Origin: Romboutsia weinsteinii
GTDB taxonomy: Bacteria > Bacillota > Clostridia > Peptostreptococcales > Peptostreptococcaceae
Direction of reading: 5' to 3'
Length of the DNA: 37,948 bases
Assembly (NCBI RefSeq): GCF_002250835.2
Contig: NZ_NOJY02000030.1
Location: 1-37,948, forward strand
In this document: positions 8,719 to 16,676 of the stretch, in pieces
Layout of the letters: every line of letters starts with the position of its first letter
Position numbering within the stretch: position 1 is the first letter of the stretch
Program-made: the position numbers and the translations under genes
Notes under the pieces: generated by a model
What the model was told of the DNA's origin: nothing
The model's input: the letters and a program-made list of their open reading frames with translations, nothing else
Database searches by the model: none

Positions 8719-8920
8719 CTATATCCCTCCTATTGTACTATTTTATATCCACATTGAGGAATTATCAATACACAATGCGTATTTTTTCCATTTAATTCTA
8801 TATATTTATCAATAATTTTACATTATATTACAGTTATTTGCGTGACTTGCTTTATTTTATAATAAAACATTGAGGAAAAATTAATCAAAATATATACTAT
8901 AAATAAGGTGGTGACAATAA

Positions 8921-9256
8921 ATGAACGAAAGATTAAAGATCCTTAGAAAACAATTAGGTCTTTCCCAAAAGGAATTTGGAGAAAAAATACATTTATCAGT
9001 TAGCCAAATTTCATCTTATGAAAATAAATCTAGAAATATCCCTGAACGAAGTATATTAAATATCATCAGAGAATTTAATGTAAGCTCAAATTGGATTAGA
9101 TTTGGAACAGGTGATATTTTTAATAGTGATTTATGCTCTACTAGCGACTTAATAAAAAAAATAAACTCTCTATCAAAGGAAGATCAACAATTCATTAACA
9201 GAATTATTGATTGTCTATATAATTCTTCATCTAATAGTAAAATATTAGATAGGTAA
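8921..9256 (+). CDS. XRE-family transcriptional regulator, 111 aa
   Basis: The N-terminal helix-turn-helix spans about residues 3-58 (RLKILRKQLGLSQKEFGEKI, then SVSQISSYENKSRNIP). A short stretch NVSSNWIRFGTGDIF follows, typical of phage-repressor-like XRE proteins of clostridia, and then a helical tail of about 35 residues. A ribosome site (AAGGTGGTGA) lies before the ATG. A TATAAT at 8858-8863 could be the -10 of its promoter, but the -35 is poor. It faces away from the 43-residue gene across a 202-base gap, so it may regulate itself and that gene. Confidence 0.88.
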   Translation: MNERLKILRKQLGLSQKEFGEKIHLSVSQISSYENKSRNIPERSILNIIREFNVSSNWIRFGTGDIFNSDLCSTSDLIKKINSLSKEDQQFINRIIDCLYNSSSNSKILDR

Positions 9257-9357
9257 ATATATAAATATATTTATTTTCCTTATATCCTACAAAGCAATTT
9301 AAAATTCGAGATATCATGTATTATTAATTATCCCTACCTTAATATGTTCTTAAAAAT

Positions 9358-9397
9358 AAAAAAAGCATCTGTACCTTATGGTCTTGATGCTTTTTAC
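9358..9397. terminator. Two-way terminator between convergent XRE genes
   Basis: AAAAAGCATC (9360-9369) and GATGCTTTTT (9386-9395) form a 10-bp stem around a 16-base loop, with A-run on one side and T-run on the other. It can serve the plus-strand regulator ending at 9256 and the minus-strand gene ending at 9457. Confidence 0.85.
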
Positions 9398-9456
9398 AAT
9401 ATTATTTAAATGATACTACTTCTTATATATTTTCTAATGTAAAAGTAGTACTTCTT

Positions 9457-9912
9457 CTATCTTTTAAGTTTTGTTTTTGCACTTATAATATCTTCAACTA
9501 CATAACCTAATCCCATGCCTATAAAACATCCAACAGTTCCCCACATAAAATTATCAGTTATAAATCCAATAGCCATCCCTATTATCATTCCGCCCATCAT
9601 TAACTTAGTTGATAAATCATTGTCTTCTTCATTATCATACTCTTCATCCTTAGATTTATTATTTGTTTCTTCTGAAAGTTTATCTATTCCACTTACACCT
9701 TTACATTTATCTACACATTCATTAAGTACCAAATCATCCAAAGTTACATTGAATAGGTTTCTCAATAATACAAGATTATCTATATCTGGATATGTCTTAC
9801 CTGCTTCCCACTTAGATACAGCCTGTCGTGATATATTTAGCATCTCTGCAAGCTGTTCTTGTGATAACTTTCTTTCTTTTCTTAGCTTCTTTAAATTATC
9901 TCCAAAATACAA
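9457..9912 (-). CDS. Membrane-anchored XRE-family regulator
   Basis: About 151 residues. An N-terminal helix-turn-helix (about 3-58; LKKLRKERKLSQEQLAEMLN, SRQAVSKWEAGKTYPDI) is joined by a very acidic linker to two glycine-rich hydrophobic segments near the C-terminus (MMGGMIIGMAIGF and GTVGCFIGMGLGYVVE). The regulator is thus probably membrane-attached. I prefer the TTG at 9912 because GAGGTGA lies seven bases before it; a GTG at 9921 is the longer alternative and overlaps that site. A good promoter lies directly upstream. Its target is unknown; repeats near its promoter suggest autoregulation. Confidence 0.83.
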   Translation of the reverse strand: MYFGDNLKKLRKERKLSQEQLAEMLNISRQAVSKWEAGKTYPDIDNLVLLRNLFNVTLDDLVLNECVDKCKGVSGIDKLSEETNNKSKDEEYDNEEDNDLSTKLMMGGMIIGMAIGFITDNFMWGTVGCFIGMGLGYVVEDIISAKTKLKR

Positions 9913-9936
9913 TCTAGTCACCTCATCTCAAATTAA

Positions 9937-9965
9937 ATTATATTTACTTTTTCATCTATACACAA
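9937..9965 (-). promoter_or_regulatory. Promoter of the membrane-anchored XRE gene
   Basis: On the minus strand TTGTGT (9965-9960) and TATAAT (9942-9937) are separated by 17 bases, a sound sigma-A promoter about 25 bases before the start codon. Just upstream are TAGTTCGTCAACTA (an inverted repeat, 9993-10006) and two copies of TAGTTGC (9974-9980 and 10008-10014), possible operators. Confidence 0.55.
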
Positions 9966-10209
9966 TCATTTTATAGTTGCTTTTCTGATAACTAGTTCGT
10001 CAACTAATAGTTGCAAACTTGATTTTTCAACACTTCACATAGTTTATTCTATACATACCTCTACTTTTTCACTATAAATTTCCTAATCTATACTTCTTTC
10101 TTATACTTGTTGTTCTGAGTAGTTTTGAGTATTTCCTCGGAAATATGTCAATTAACATGATTATACTACAAGAATTAAATAACTATAATAAAACATAAAT
10201 AGACGCAAA

Positions 10210-10246
10210 ATAAAGGTCCGCCTTATTCATTAGGCAGACCTTTATT
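10210..10246 (-). terminator. Probable terminator after the AraC-type gene
   Basis: On the minus strand AAAGGTCTGCCT pairs with AGGCGGACCTTT (one mismatch, about 10243-10212) around an 8-base loop, followed by ATTTT. It lies about 135 bases beyond the regulator stop, rather far, but no other user is apparent. Confidence 0.65.
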
Positions 10247-10378
10247 TATTAAATATTTTATTATATATTCATTTTTATTTTTCTTTAAATATTATTCTCG
10301 CTCGAATCTCTAAGAATATATAAAAAATATACTAATCAAATGCTGAAAATTATAATATTATTTGATATATTATAACTT

Positions 10379-11233
10379 TTATAAATTCTTTCTAATAGGT
10401 ATCCAAACTTCAAATTTAGAATTGGCAGGGTCTTGGTTTAAATATACTTCAATATCTGGTGCATCTGCATATTCATAGCCAGATGTTGGTAACCATTCTG
10501 TAATTGCTCTTTTTTCAATGTCTTGAATTGCAGTTGGCATAGGCCCTTCTCCAGGGAAAACCGCCCAAGTACATGCTGGTATTATATATTCAGTCATACC
10601 ACCTACTATTTCTTTATTTGTTTCTGTAGCTATATAATATTCCCATTTATCTAAGTTATCCATACAAGCACTGACTCCTAATATGCCTTTAGAGTTTGAA
10701 TCCATAAGAGAAACTATCTTATTCAGATTCCCATTTTGAGCTACATCCTGCCATAGCTTTGGTACAGTTTTAAAGTTATCCTCAACATTTTTTTCTAATA
10801 AACATTTTACTCCTACAATTCTCATTTCTTCTTTTTTTACTATACTATAATTCATTTCCTCTACTCCTTTTATTGTTATTTTAAAACTAATAGGAGGATA
10901 TGCCTTTAGGAAGGTTCCTTCTTTTTGTGCGATTGAAGGTGATACTTGATGTATCTTCTGAAAAGCTCTGTTAAACGCTGTAGGTGATTCATATCCATAT
11001 CGCAGAGCCACATCAATTACCTTCTCTCCACCTTGCAAATCAAAAGCAGCCTTCGTCAATCTTCTATTTCTTATATACTCTGACAGTGGTACTCCTGCTA
11101 TATATGAAAACATACGTTGAAAATGATATACTGTACAGCAAGCAATTTTTGCTGCATTCTCATATTCAATTTCTCCATCTAAGTTCCCTTCAATATATTC
11201 TAGTGCTTCATTTAACTTATCTAACCATTCCAT
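10379..11233 (-). CDS. AraC-family regulator with GyrI-like ligand domain
   Basis: A 284-residue transcription factor. An AraC-type double helix-turn-helix is at the N-terminus (about 8-105; CCTVYHFQRMFSYIAGVPLS, SPTAFNRAFQKIHQVSPS) and a GyrI-like/BmrR effector domain at the C-terminus (about 125-284). This is the Rob arrangement. The C-terminal domain usually binds hydrophobic or cationic drugs and turns on efflux genes. The start at 11233 has an AAGGAGATG site. The gene stands alone, with no efflux gene adjacent; the MATE gene at 15156-16508 is not close enough to assume a link. Confidence 0.92.
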   Translation of the reverse strand: MEWLDKLNEALEYIEGNLDGEIEYENAAKIACCTVYHFQRMFSYIAGVPLSEYIRNRRLTKAAFDLQGGEKVIDVALRYGYESPTAFNRAFQKIHQVSPSIAQKEGTFLKAYPPISFKITIKGVEEMNYSIVKKEEMRIVGVKCLLEKNVEDNFKTVPKLWQDVAQNGNLNKIVSLMDSNSKGILGVSACMDNLDKWEYYIATETNKEIVGGMTEYIIPACTWAVFPGEGPMPTAIQDIEKRAITEWLPTSGYEYADAPDIEVYLNQDPANSKFEVWIPIRKNL

Positions 11234-11276
11234 TAAGCCATCTCCTTATAAATACAAGTATAGTAAATCATTAATT

Positions 11277-11312
11277 TAAAAACCTCTCATTTGCTGCACA
11301 AATATGAGAGGT
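11277..11312 (-). terminator. Terminator after the GNAT-YoaP gene
   Basis: On the minus strand CCTCTCAT (11311-11304) pairs with ATGAGAGG (11290-11283) and is followed by TTTTT, 25 bases beyond the stop at 11337. Confidence 0.85.
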
Positions 11313-11336
11313 CTTTAAATCTATATAACTTAGAAC

Positions 11337-12110
11337 CTAAACTCTATTTTTTATAAATTTCTTTAATATAAATATATCCTCAAACTTTTTTTCATTCAAT
11401 ATTTCATGTGTAACAAACTCTCCATCATGATACAAGCTATATGTTGTAAAAGGTTTAGATGAACTTTGAGCCTGCTCTTTATTTTCATACCTGACTATAT
11501 GTAAATCAACATTTCTATCTATTGCAAAGTTTTCAGCCATTTTTACATACTTTGAAGTAAATGGACATTGATTAGAGTAATATAAAGTAAATCCCAATTC
11601 ATTATCTTTATCTTTTTTTACTGTATTTTTAAATTCAGGTATAATTATATTATTTTCAAATGGAAAATAATATAATTTATAGTATGGTTCTGATGTATCT
11701 GCCAATTTAAATCCTTTATATTCTAAATATTTCGGATCAGACAAATAGGGTCTTTTCTTATCAGAGCTTAATATAACTAATCCTTTTTTACACTTTTCTT
11801 TACTATCTATAATACATTCTTCTAGCAATCTATCACTAATACCTTGCCCCTTATATTTACCTGATACCCATAAGCAATTAATAAACATATAGTCATCTGC
11901 AATAATAGGACACCATGCATTCTCAGCAGGCATATATTCAATAAAAACTTTGCCCCTTACATTACCTTTTTTAAATACTAGACCATCATTAAATCGTTCT
12001 TTTAGCCACTCTTTCTTAGATGATACTTGAGACTCTCCTTTTTTATCAGAAAGAGCACAGCAAATATGTTCTTTATCAATATTTTTAAGATCAACTTCTA
12101 CTATATCCAT
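11337..12110 (-). CDS. GNAT N-acetyltransferase with C-terminal YoaP domain
   Basis: About 257 residues in two parts. The N-terminal part (about 1-145) is a GNAT fold; the acetyl-CoA loop region reads INCLWVSGKYKGQGISDRLL. The C-terminal part (about 165-257) looks thioredoxin-like, with TLYYSNQCPFTSKYV (a single cysteine in place of CxxC) and a later KPFTTYSLYHDGEFVTHEIL. This is the B. subtilis YoaP arrangement. The ATG at 12110 has GGAGGT eight bases before it; a GTG five codons earlier overlaps that site. The substrate is unknown. Confidence 0.87.
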   Translation of the reverse strand: MDIVEVDLKNIDKEHICCALSDKKGESQVSSKKEWLKERFNDGLVFKKGNVRGKVFIEYMPAENAWCPIIADDYMFINCLWVSGKYKGQGISDRLLEECIIDSKEKCKKGLVILSSDKKRPYLSDPKYLEYKGFKLADTSEPYYKLYYFPFENNIIIPEFKNTVKKDKDNELGFTLYYSNQCPFTSKYVKMAENFAIDRNVDLHIVRYENKEQAQSSSKPFTTYSLYHDGEFVTHEILNEKKFEDIFILKKFIKNRV

Positions 12111-12345
12111 CGAGGTTACCTCCACAATTTCATCTTGTTTAATTATATACAGATATTACTTTTACTTGCAATGATACTTCATTCATAATTTGTACTACCT
12201 CTCTTTGATAAAAATATCTTAATCTCTAAATTATATCTTATCTTAAGTTAATATCTTACAATATTCCCTAAAAATCTCAAATATTTTATCGTTTATATAA
12301 ATTAAATTAACATACCTCTTTATTAATCAGAATTTTTGTATTTTT

Positions 12346-12373
12346 TTGAATTCATTTGTTCTATGGTTATTAT
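12346..12373 (+). promoter_or_regulatory. Candidate promoter of kbl-tdh
   Basis: TTGAAT (12346-12351), 16 bases, then TATTAT (12368-12373), about 70 bases before the kbl start. The 332-base gap from 12111 to 12442 separates divergent genes and is otherwise A+T-rich; I see no riboswitch or strong hairpin in it. Confidence 0.4.
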
Positions 12374-12442
12374 TTACAATCATCCTCTTTAAAACTTAAA
12401 ATTATATTAACGAAACAAATTCATACAAAAGGGGGCTATTAA

Positions 12443-13651
12443 ATGGCGGAAGGTATAAGTGTAAAAAATAGAACTTTGTCTAACTTCTTAGAATCAAATC
12501 TATCTGAATTAAAATCAAAGGGTCTATATAATAAAATCGACTCACTTCAAAGTTCTAACGGACCTATAATCACAATAAATAATAAAAATCTAATAAATCT
12601 ATCATCAAATAATTATCTTGGATTAGCTACAAACAACAAATTAATAAAAGCTGCTAATGATGCAACAATCAAATACGGTGCTGGTGCTGGCGCTGTAAGA
12701 ACAATAAATGGAACTTTAGAAGTCCATGATATTTTAGAGAAAACTATAGCAAAATTCAAAGGTACTGAATCTGCTATAGCATTCCAATCTGGATTCAACT
12801 GTAACATGGGAGCTATTCAAGCTGTTATGGATAAAAATGATGCTATATTATCCGATGAATTAAACCATGCATCAATAATAGATGGATGTAAGTTATCAGG
12901 TTCTAAAGTAATAAGATATAAGCACTCTGACATGGATGATCTAAGAGAAAAAGCTAGATCAGCAACAGAAAGCGGTCAATATAATAAAGTAATGATTATC
13001 ACTGATGGAGTATTCTCTATGGATGGAGATATTGCAAAATTACCTGAAATAGTTGAAATCGCAGAAGAGTTTAACTTGATTACATATGTTGATGATGCTC
13101 ATGGATCTGGTGTAACTGGAAAAGGTGCTGGTACTTGTAAACATTTTGGGGTATCTGACAAGGTAGATTTCCAAATAGGTACTCTATCTAAAGCCATAGG
13201 AGTTGTAGGTGGATACGTAGCAGGAACTAGCGACCTTATAGATTGGTTAAAGGTTAGAGGTAGACCTTTCCTTTTCTCAACTTCACTAACTCCAGGAGCT
13301 GCTGCTGCATGCACTGAGTCAATAAATATACTTATAGAAGATGATTCGTTAGTAAATAAGGTTTGGGAAAATGGAAATTATCTTAAAGCTGGATTGAAAG
13401 CTTTAGGATTTAATATAGGACATAGCGAAACGCCTATAACACCTTGTATTATAGGTGACGAAACTAAAACTCAATTATTTAGTAAGAGATTATTAGAAGA
13501 AGGTGTATATGCTAAGTCTATAGTCTTCCCTACTGTTCCAAAAGGCACTGGTAGAGTAAGAAATATGCCAACATCTGCACATACTAAAGAAATGCTAGAT
13601 GAGGCTTTAGCTATATATGAAAAAGTAGGTAAGGAATTAGAAATTATATAA
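12443..13651 (+). CDS. kbl: Glycine C-acetyltransferase (2-amino-3-ketobutyrate CoA ligase)
   Basis: A 402-residue PLP enzyme of the alpha-oxoamine synthase family. The PLP lysine is Lys250 in [13 protein letters not shown]. Other family marks are the [11 protein letters not shown] stretch (His142), [12 protein letters not shown], and [11 protein letters not shown] with Asp217 and His220. It converts 2-amino-3-ketobutyrate and CoA to glycine and acetyl-CoA. The family also includes serine palmitoyl- and biotin-forming (BioF) enzymes, but tdh 34 bases downstream makes Kbl the right choice. An AAAGGGGGC site precedes the ATG. Together the two enzymes break threonine down to glycine and acetyl-CoA with NADH formation. 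Confidence 0.94.
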   Translation: MAEGISVKNRTLSNFLESNLSELKSKGLYNKIDSLQSSNGPIITINNKNLINLSSNNYLGLATNNKLIKAANDATIKYGAGAGAVRTINGTLEVHDILEKTIAKFKGTESAIAFQSGFNCNMGAIQAVMDKNDAILSDELNHASIIDGCKLSGSKVIRYKHSDMDDLREKARSATESGQYNKVMIITDGVFSMDGDIAKLPEIVEIAEEFNLITYVDDAHGSGVTGKGAGTCKHFGVSDKVDFQIGTLSKAIGVVGGYVAGTSDLIDWLKVRGRPFLFSTSLTPGAAAACTESINILIEDDSLVNKVWENGNYLKAGLKALGFNIGHSETPITPCIIGDETKTQLFSKRLLEEGVYAKSIVFPTVPKGTGRVRNMPTSAHTKEMLDEALAIYEKVGKELEII

Positions 13652-13685
13652 AGATTTCATTCTAATTATATAGGGGGGTAACTGT

Positions 13686-14660
13686 ATGAAGAAAATACTT
13701 GTAACAGGTGCATTAGGTCAAATAGGCTCTGAGTTAACGGCGAAACTTAGAAAAGAGTATGGAACTGATAATGTAATGGCTACTGATGTTCGTATGATTG
13801 AGGGTAGCGATGTTGTAAATAATGGTATTTTTAAAACATTAGATGTCATGGATATAGAGGCTATGGGGAAATTAGCTAAAGAACATAATGCAGATACAAT
13901 AATCCACTTAGCTTCTCTACTTTCTGCTGTTGGTGAGCAAAAACCTCAATTTGCTTGGAAGCTAAATATGGGTGGCTTAGTTAATGCTTTAGAAGTAACT
14001 AAAGAAACCAAAGCTACATTATTTGCACCAAGCTCTATAGCTGCCTTTGGTCCTAATTCTCCCAAAGACTTGACTCCTCAAGATACAATTCAAAGACCCA
14101 ATACTATGTATGGGGTAACTAAGGTCTCTGGTGAATTATTATCAGATTATTACTTCCAAAAGTTTGGTGTAGATACAAGAAGTGTAAGATTCCCAGGACT
14201 TATATCATATGTGACTCCTCCTGGTGGTGGTACTACTGATTATGCTGTTGATATATATTATGAAGCATTAAAAAATAAGAAATACGAGTCTTTCATAGCT
14301 AAGGGAACTAAGATGGATATGATGTATATGCCTGACGCTCTTCAAGCAGTTGTTGATTTACTTGAGGCAGATACTTCTAAGTTGATACACAGAAATGCAT
14401 TTAATATAACCGCTATGAATTTTGACCCAGATGAAATAGCTACTGAAATAAAAAAACATATACCTGATTTTGAATTTGGATATAATGTAGATCCCGTACG
14501 TCAAAGTATAGCTGAATCTTGGCCAAATTCTATAGACCCATCTTGTGCTGTAAATGAGTGGGGATTCAAGTTTGAGTATGATTTAAGTAAAATGACTACT
14601 GATATGCTTGAAAAACTAAAAGCAAAAGGAATTTCTAATACAGAAATTTCTATGGCTTAG
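13686..14660 (+). CDS. tdh: L-threonine 3-dehydrogenase, short-chain (epimerase) type
   Basis: A 324-residue NAD-dependent enzyme of the extended short-chain dehydrogenase family. The Rossmann motif is Gly8-x2-Gly11-x2-Gly14 (GALGQIG). The catalytic set is Ser116/117 (APSSIAAFG) with Tyr142 and Lys146 (YGVTK). It oxidises L-threonine to 2-amino-3-ketobutyrate for Kbl. It is not related to the zinc-dependent E. coli Tdh. An AGGGGGG site lies before the ATG. A strong terminator begins directly after the stop, so kbl-tdh is a two-gene operon. Confidence 0.93.
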   Translation: MKKILVTGALGQIGSELTAKLRKEYGTDNVMATDVRMIEGSDVVNNGIFKTLDVMDIEAMGKLAKEHNADTIIHLASLLSAVGEQKPQFAWKLNMGGLVNALEVTKETKATLFAPSSIAAFGPNSPKDLTPQDTIQRPNTMYGVTKVSGELLSDYYFQKFGVDTRSVRFPGLISYVTPPGGGTTDYAVDIYYEALKNKKYESFIAKGTKMDMMYMPDALQAVVDLLEADTSKLIHRNAFNITAMNFDPDEIATEIKKHIPDFEFGYNVDPVRQSIAESWPNSIDPSCAVNEWGFKFEYDLSKMTTDMLEKLKAKGISNTEISMA

Positions 14661-14664
14661 ATAT

Positions 14665-14704
14665 ATAAAAAGCTGCTAACTTATTGAGTTGGCAGCTTTT
14701 TATA
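14665..14704 (+). terminator. Terminator of kbl-tdh
   Basis: AAAAGCTGCTAAC (from 14668) pairs with GTTGGCAGCTTTT (to 14700) with one G-T pair around a 7-base loop, followed by T and A bases; 8 bases beyond the tdh stop. Confidence 0.9.
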
Positions 14705-14791
14705 CTATTTAGTTTTAACTTATCAGTATCAGATACTGTACAAGGTTTCTAGTTATTTTTATGTAATTATCAAAATTTTATTAGTTTACTT

Positions 14792-15052
14792 CTATTTATT
14801 ACCTTGTATCATTTGACTAAACATCTGATGTAAACCTGTACTAGCTAAACCTGAGAACATACCTCCAAGGATTATGTCCGCTGTTACAGTTTTATTTATA
14901 AAAATATTTAAAGCAAGACCTAATACTGCCATTATCAATGGTATATATTTATTAGGTATGAAGTTTAGGCTATGTTTAATCACATATCCAACACATAAAC
15001 ATATTCCTACTATTGTAGGTATATAAAATGTTTGTAAAAAAGTTAAGTCCAT
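14792..15052 (-). CDS. Orphan phage-type holin-like protein
   Basis: An 86-residue membrane protein with three hydrophobic stretches (about 7-25, 36-52 and 58-75) and a short polar tail (QMIQGNK). Size and pattern (NKYIPLIMAVLGLALNIF, then ADIILGGMFSGLASTGLHQM) resemble small phage holins of the Hol44 kind. A good AGGAGGTG site precedes the ATG. No endolysin, tail or other phage gene is near, so it is either a leftover or a recruited holin. A holin exports large toxins in relatives (TcdE in C. difficile), but nothing here shows that job. Confidence 0.7.
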   Translation of the reverse strand: MDLTFLQTFYIPTIVGICLCVGYVIKHSLNFIPNKYIPLIMAVLGLALNIFINKTVTADIILGGMFSGLASTGLHQMFSQMIQGNK

Positions 15053-15155
15053 AGTTACACCTCCTATATATATAAATTTAAACTATAATTTATTAATTTT
15101 AAAATTTATAGTCTATCAATATATATGATAAAATGTGTAACATTATATTTATTTT

Positions 15156-16508
15156 TTAATTACTTATTTTATTATCCTCTAAGTTTATATCTGAATTTAT
15201 ATTTTTATGAAAATATATTATTCCTATAATGTCTGCTAAAGCCCATCCAATTGGAATAGACCACCATATACCACGTTCGCCTAGCCATGTTGATGCAAGT
15301 ATATAAGCTAATATTACTCTAGTTCCTAATGATACTATTGTTAAAACTATAGATACCTTCAAGTGACCTAAACCTCTGAATAAACCGTAAAACATAAATA
15401 GAAATCCGATTAATACATAGAAAATTGATACTACCGATAAATATTCAGCTCCTAAGGATATAACTTCTATTTCGTTTTTATTTATAAATAAATACATTAT
15501 ATCCTTTGAGAATATTAATATCAAAGTTGATATAACTACGCAAAAAACTATTATAATCTTTATAGAACCTCTAACTCCATCTTTTACCCTATCAATTTTT
15601 CCTGCTCCCTTATTTTGAGCTACAAATGTTGAAAAAGCATTACCAAAGTCTTGTACCGGCATATATGCAATAGAGTCAACTTTAACTCCTGCTGCAAAGG
15701 CCGCCATTACAGTAGCACCAAAAGTATTTACTAAACCTTGTACAATCAATATACCAAAATTCATAATAGATTGTTGGGTCGAAGTTAATATAGAATACTT
15801 TATAACATCTCTAAATATACCTTTACTTATTCTTATATCTGATTTTTTGAAGCTTATAATTCCAACACTTTTATATACATACATGGCACTCAAAACTGCA
15901 GATGTAGCTTGTGCAATTACAGTAGCCATTGCTACTCCTCTAACACCCATGTTAAACTTCAAAACAAATACTAAGTCCAGAATTATATTTATAAGCGAAG
16001 CTATTATCAAAAAATATAAAGGTCTCTTTGAATCACCTATAGACCTTAATAGAGCTGTAGCTAAATTATAAATAAACGTGAATATTAAACCCACTATAAT
16101 AATTGTTAGATACTCCTTCGAATCTTTAATAAGCTCATTTGGCATATTGAATAAACTTAATATTAAATCTATACCTAGCAAAGATATAATCATTATAATT
16201 ATTGTAACTCCACCAATAAATATAAATGAAGTAAATGTAGCTTCTTTAAATTTCTCTATCTCTCCTGAACCATAAAACTGTGCAAGAATAGTTCCTACTC
16301 CCATGGTTAATCCTATTATTGTTGATGTTACAAATACAACAATAGCAAAAGATGATCCTACAGCCGCCAAAGCATTTGCACCTACAAATTTTCCAACTAC
16401 AATGCTATCTACTAGATTATAAATTTGTTGAAATATATTTCCTAAAATCATTGGAAATGCGAATTTTAAAATTAATTTTCCACAATCCCCCTTAGTCATA
16501 TCAATCAT
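15156..16508 (-). CDS. MATE-family multidrug efflux transporter
   Basis: A 450-residue inner-membrane protein with about twelve helices in two related halves. The start MTKGDCGKLILKFAFPMILG and NIFQQIYNLVDSIVVGKFVG are typical of the DinF/NorM-like MATE family, as is the matching second-half FVAQNKGAGKIDRVKDGVRG. It should export cationic drugs or metabolites by Na+ or H+ antiport. It has its own promoter region, with an inverted repeat near the transcription start (16525-16541), which suggests local repression. The substrate is unknown. Confidence 0.95.
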   Translation of the reverse strand: MIDMTKGDCGKLILKFAFPMILGNIFQQIYNLVDSIVVGKFVGANALAAVGSSFAIVVFVTSTIIGLTMGVGTILAQFYGSGEIEKFKEATFTSFIFIGGVTIIIMIISLLGIDLILSLFNMPNELIKDSKEYLTIIIVGLIFTFIYNLATALLRSIGDSKRPLYFLIIASLINIILDLVFVLKFNMGVRGVAMATVIAQATSAVLSAMYVYKSVGIISFKKSDIRISKGIFRDVIKYSILTSTQQSIMNFGILIVQGLVNTFGATVMAAFAAGVKVDSIAYMPVQDFGNAFSTFVAQNKGAGKIDRVKDGVRGSIKIIIVFCVVISTLILIFSKDIMYLFINKNEIEVISLGAEYLSVVSIFYVLIGFLFMFYGLFRGLGHLKVSIVLTIVSLGTRVILAYILASTWLGERGIWWSIPIGWALADIIGIIYFHKNINSDINLEDNKISN

Positions 16509-16524
16509 GTACTTATCTCCTTAT

Positions 16525-16556
16525 AATACACTTTATGTATTAATTGTATCATTATA
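16525..16556 (-). promoter_or_regulatory. Candidate promoter and operator of the MATE gene
   Basis: On the minus strand an extended -10, TGTATAAT (hexamer 16556-16551), is followed, where the transcript should begin, by an inverted repeat AATACA-N5-TGTATT (16541-16525). A repressor bound there would block the gene. The -35 is poor. Confidence 0.35.
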
Positions 16557-16623
16557 CATATTCATCTGCACGGTCATAGAATAATCTTGATATTCTTACT
16601 CTTTTATTAAAATATATTTTTTA

Positions 16624-16663
16624 TATAAAAAAAGAATTGCTAACTTTTTAAGTTAAGCAATTC
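16624..16663 (-). terminator. Terminator after the 5'-nucleotidase family gene
   Basis: On the minus strand GAATTGCTTAACTT (16663-16650) pairs with AAGTTAGCAATTC (16646-16634), with one bulged base, and runs into seven Ts. It begins 14 bases beyond the stop. Confidence 0.9.
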
Positions 16664-16676
16664 CTCTTTATTAATT

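Larger units (their letters stand above)
9922..10378. other. Intergenic region between XRE and AraC-type genes
   Basis: No convincing reading frame. It holds the promoter and repeat cluster of the XRE gene at its left end and the terminator at 10210-10246. The rest is plain A+T-rich sequence in which I see nothing. Confidence 0.6.

Noticed and set aside
9515..9976. Plus-strand frame of 153 codons
   Set aside because: Antisense of the membrane-anchored XRE gene; no ribosome site, and it crosses that gene's promoter.
14792..15052. Prophage remnant around the holin-like gene
   Set aside because: No other phage gene, integrase or attachment repeat is present on either side.
15080..15115. Terminator between the holin-like and MATE genes
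   Set aside because: ACTATAA/TTATAGT can pair, but the stem is A+T only and lacks a clean T-run.
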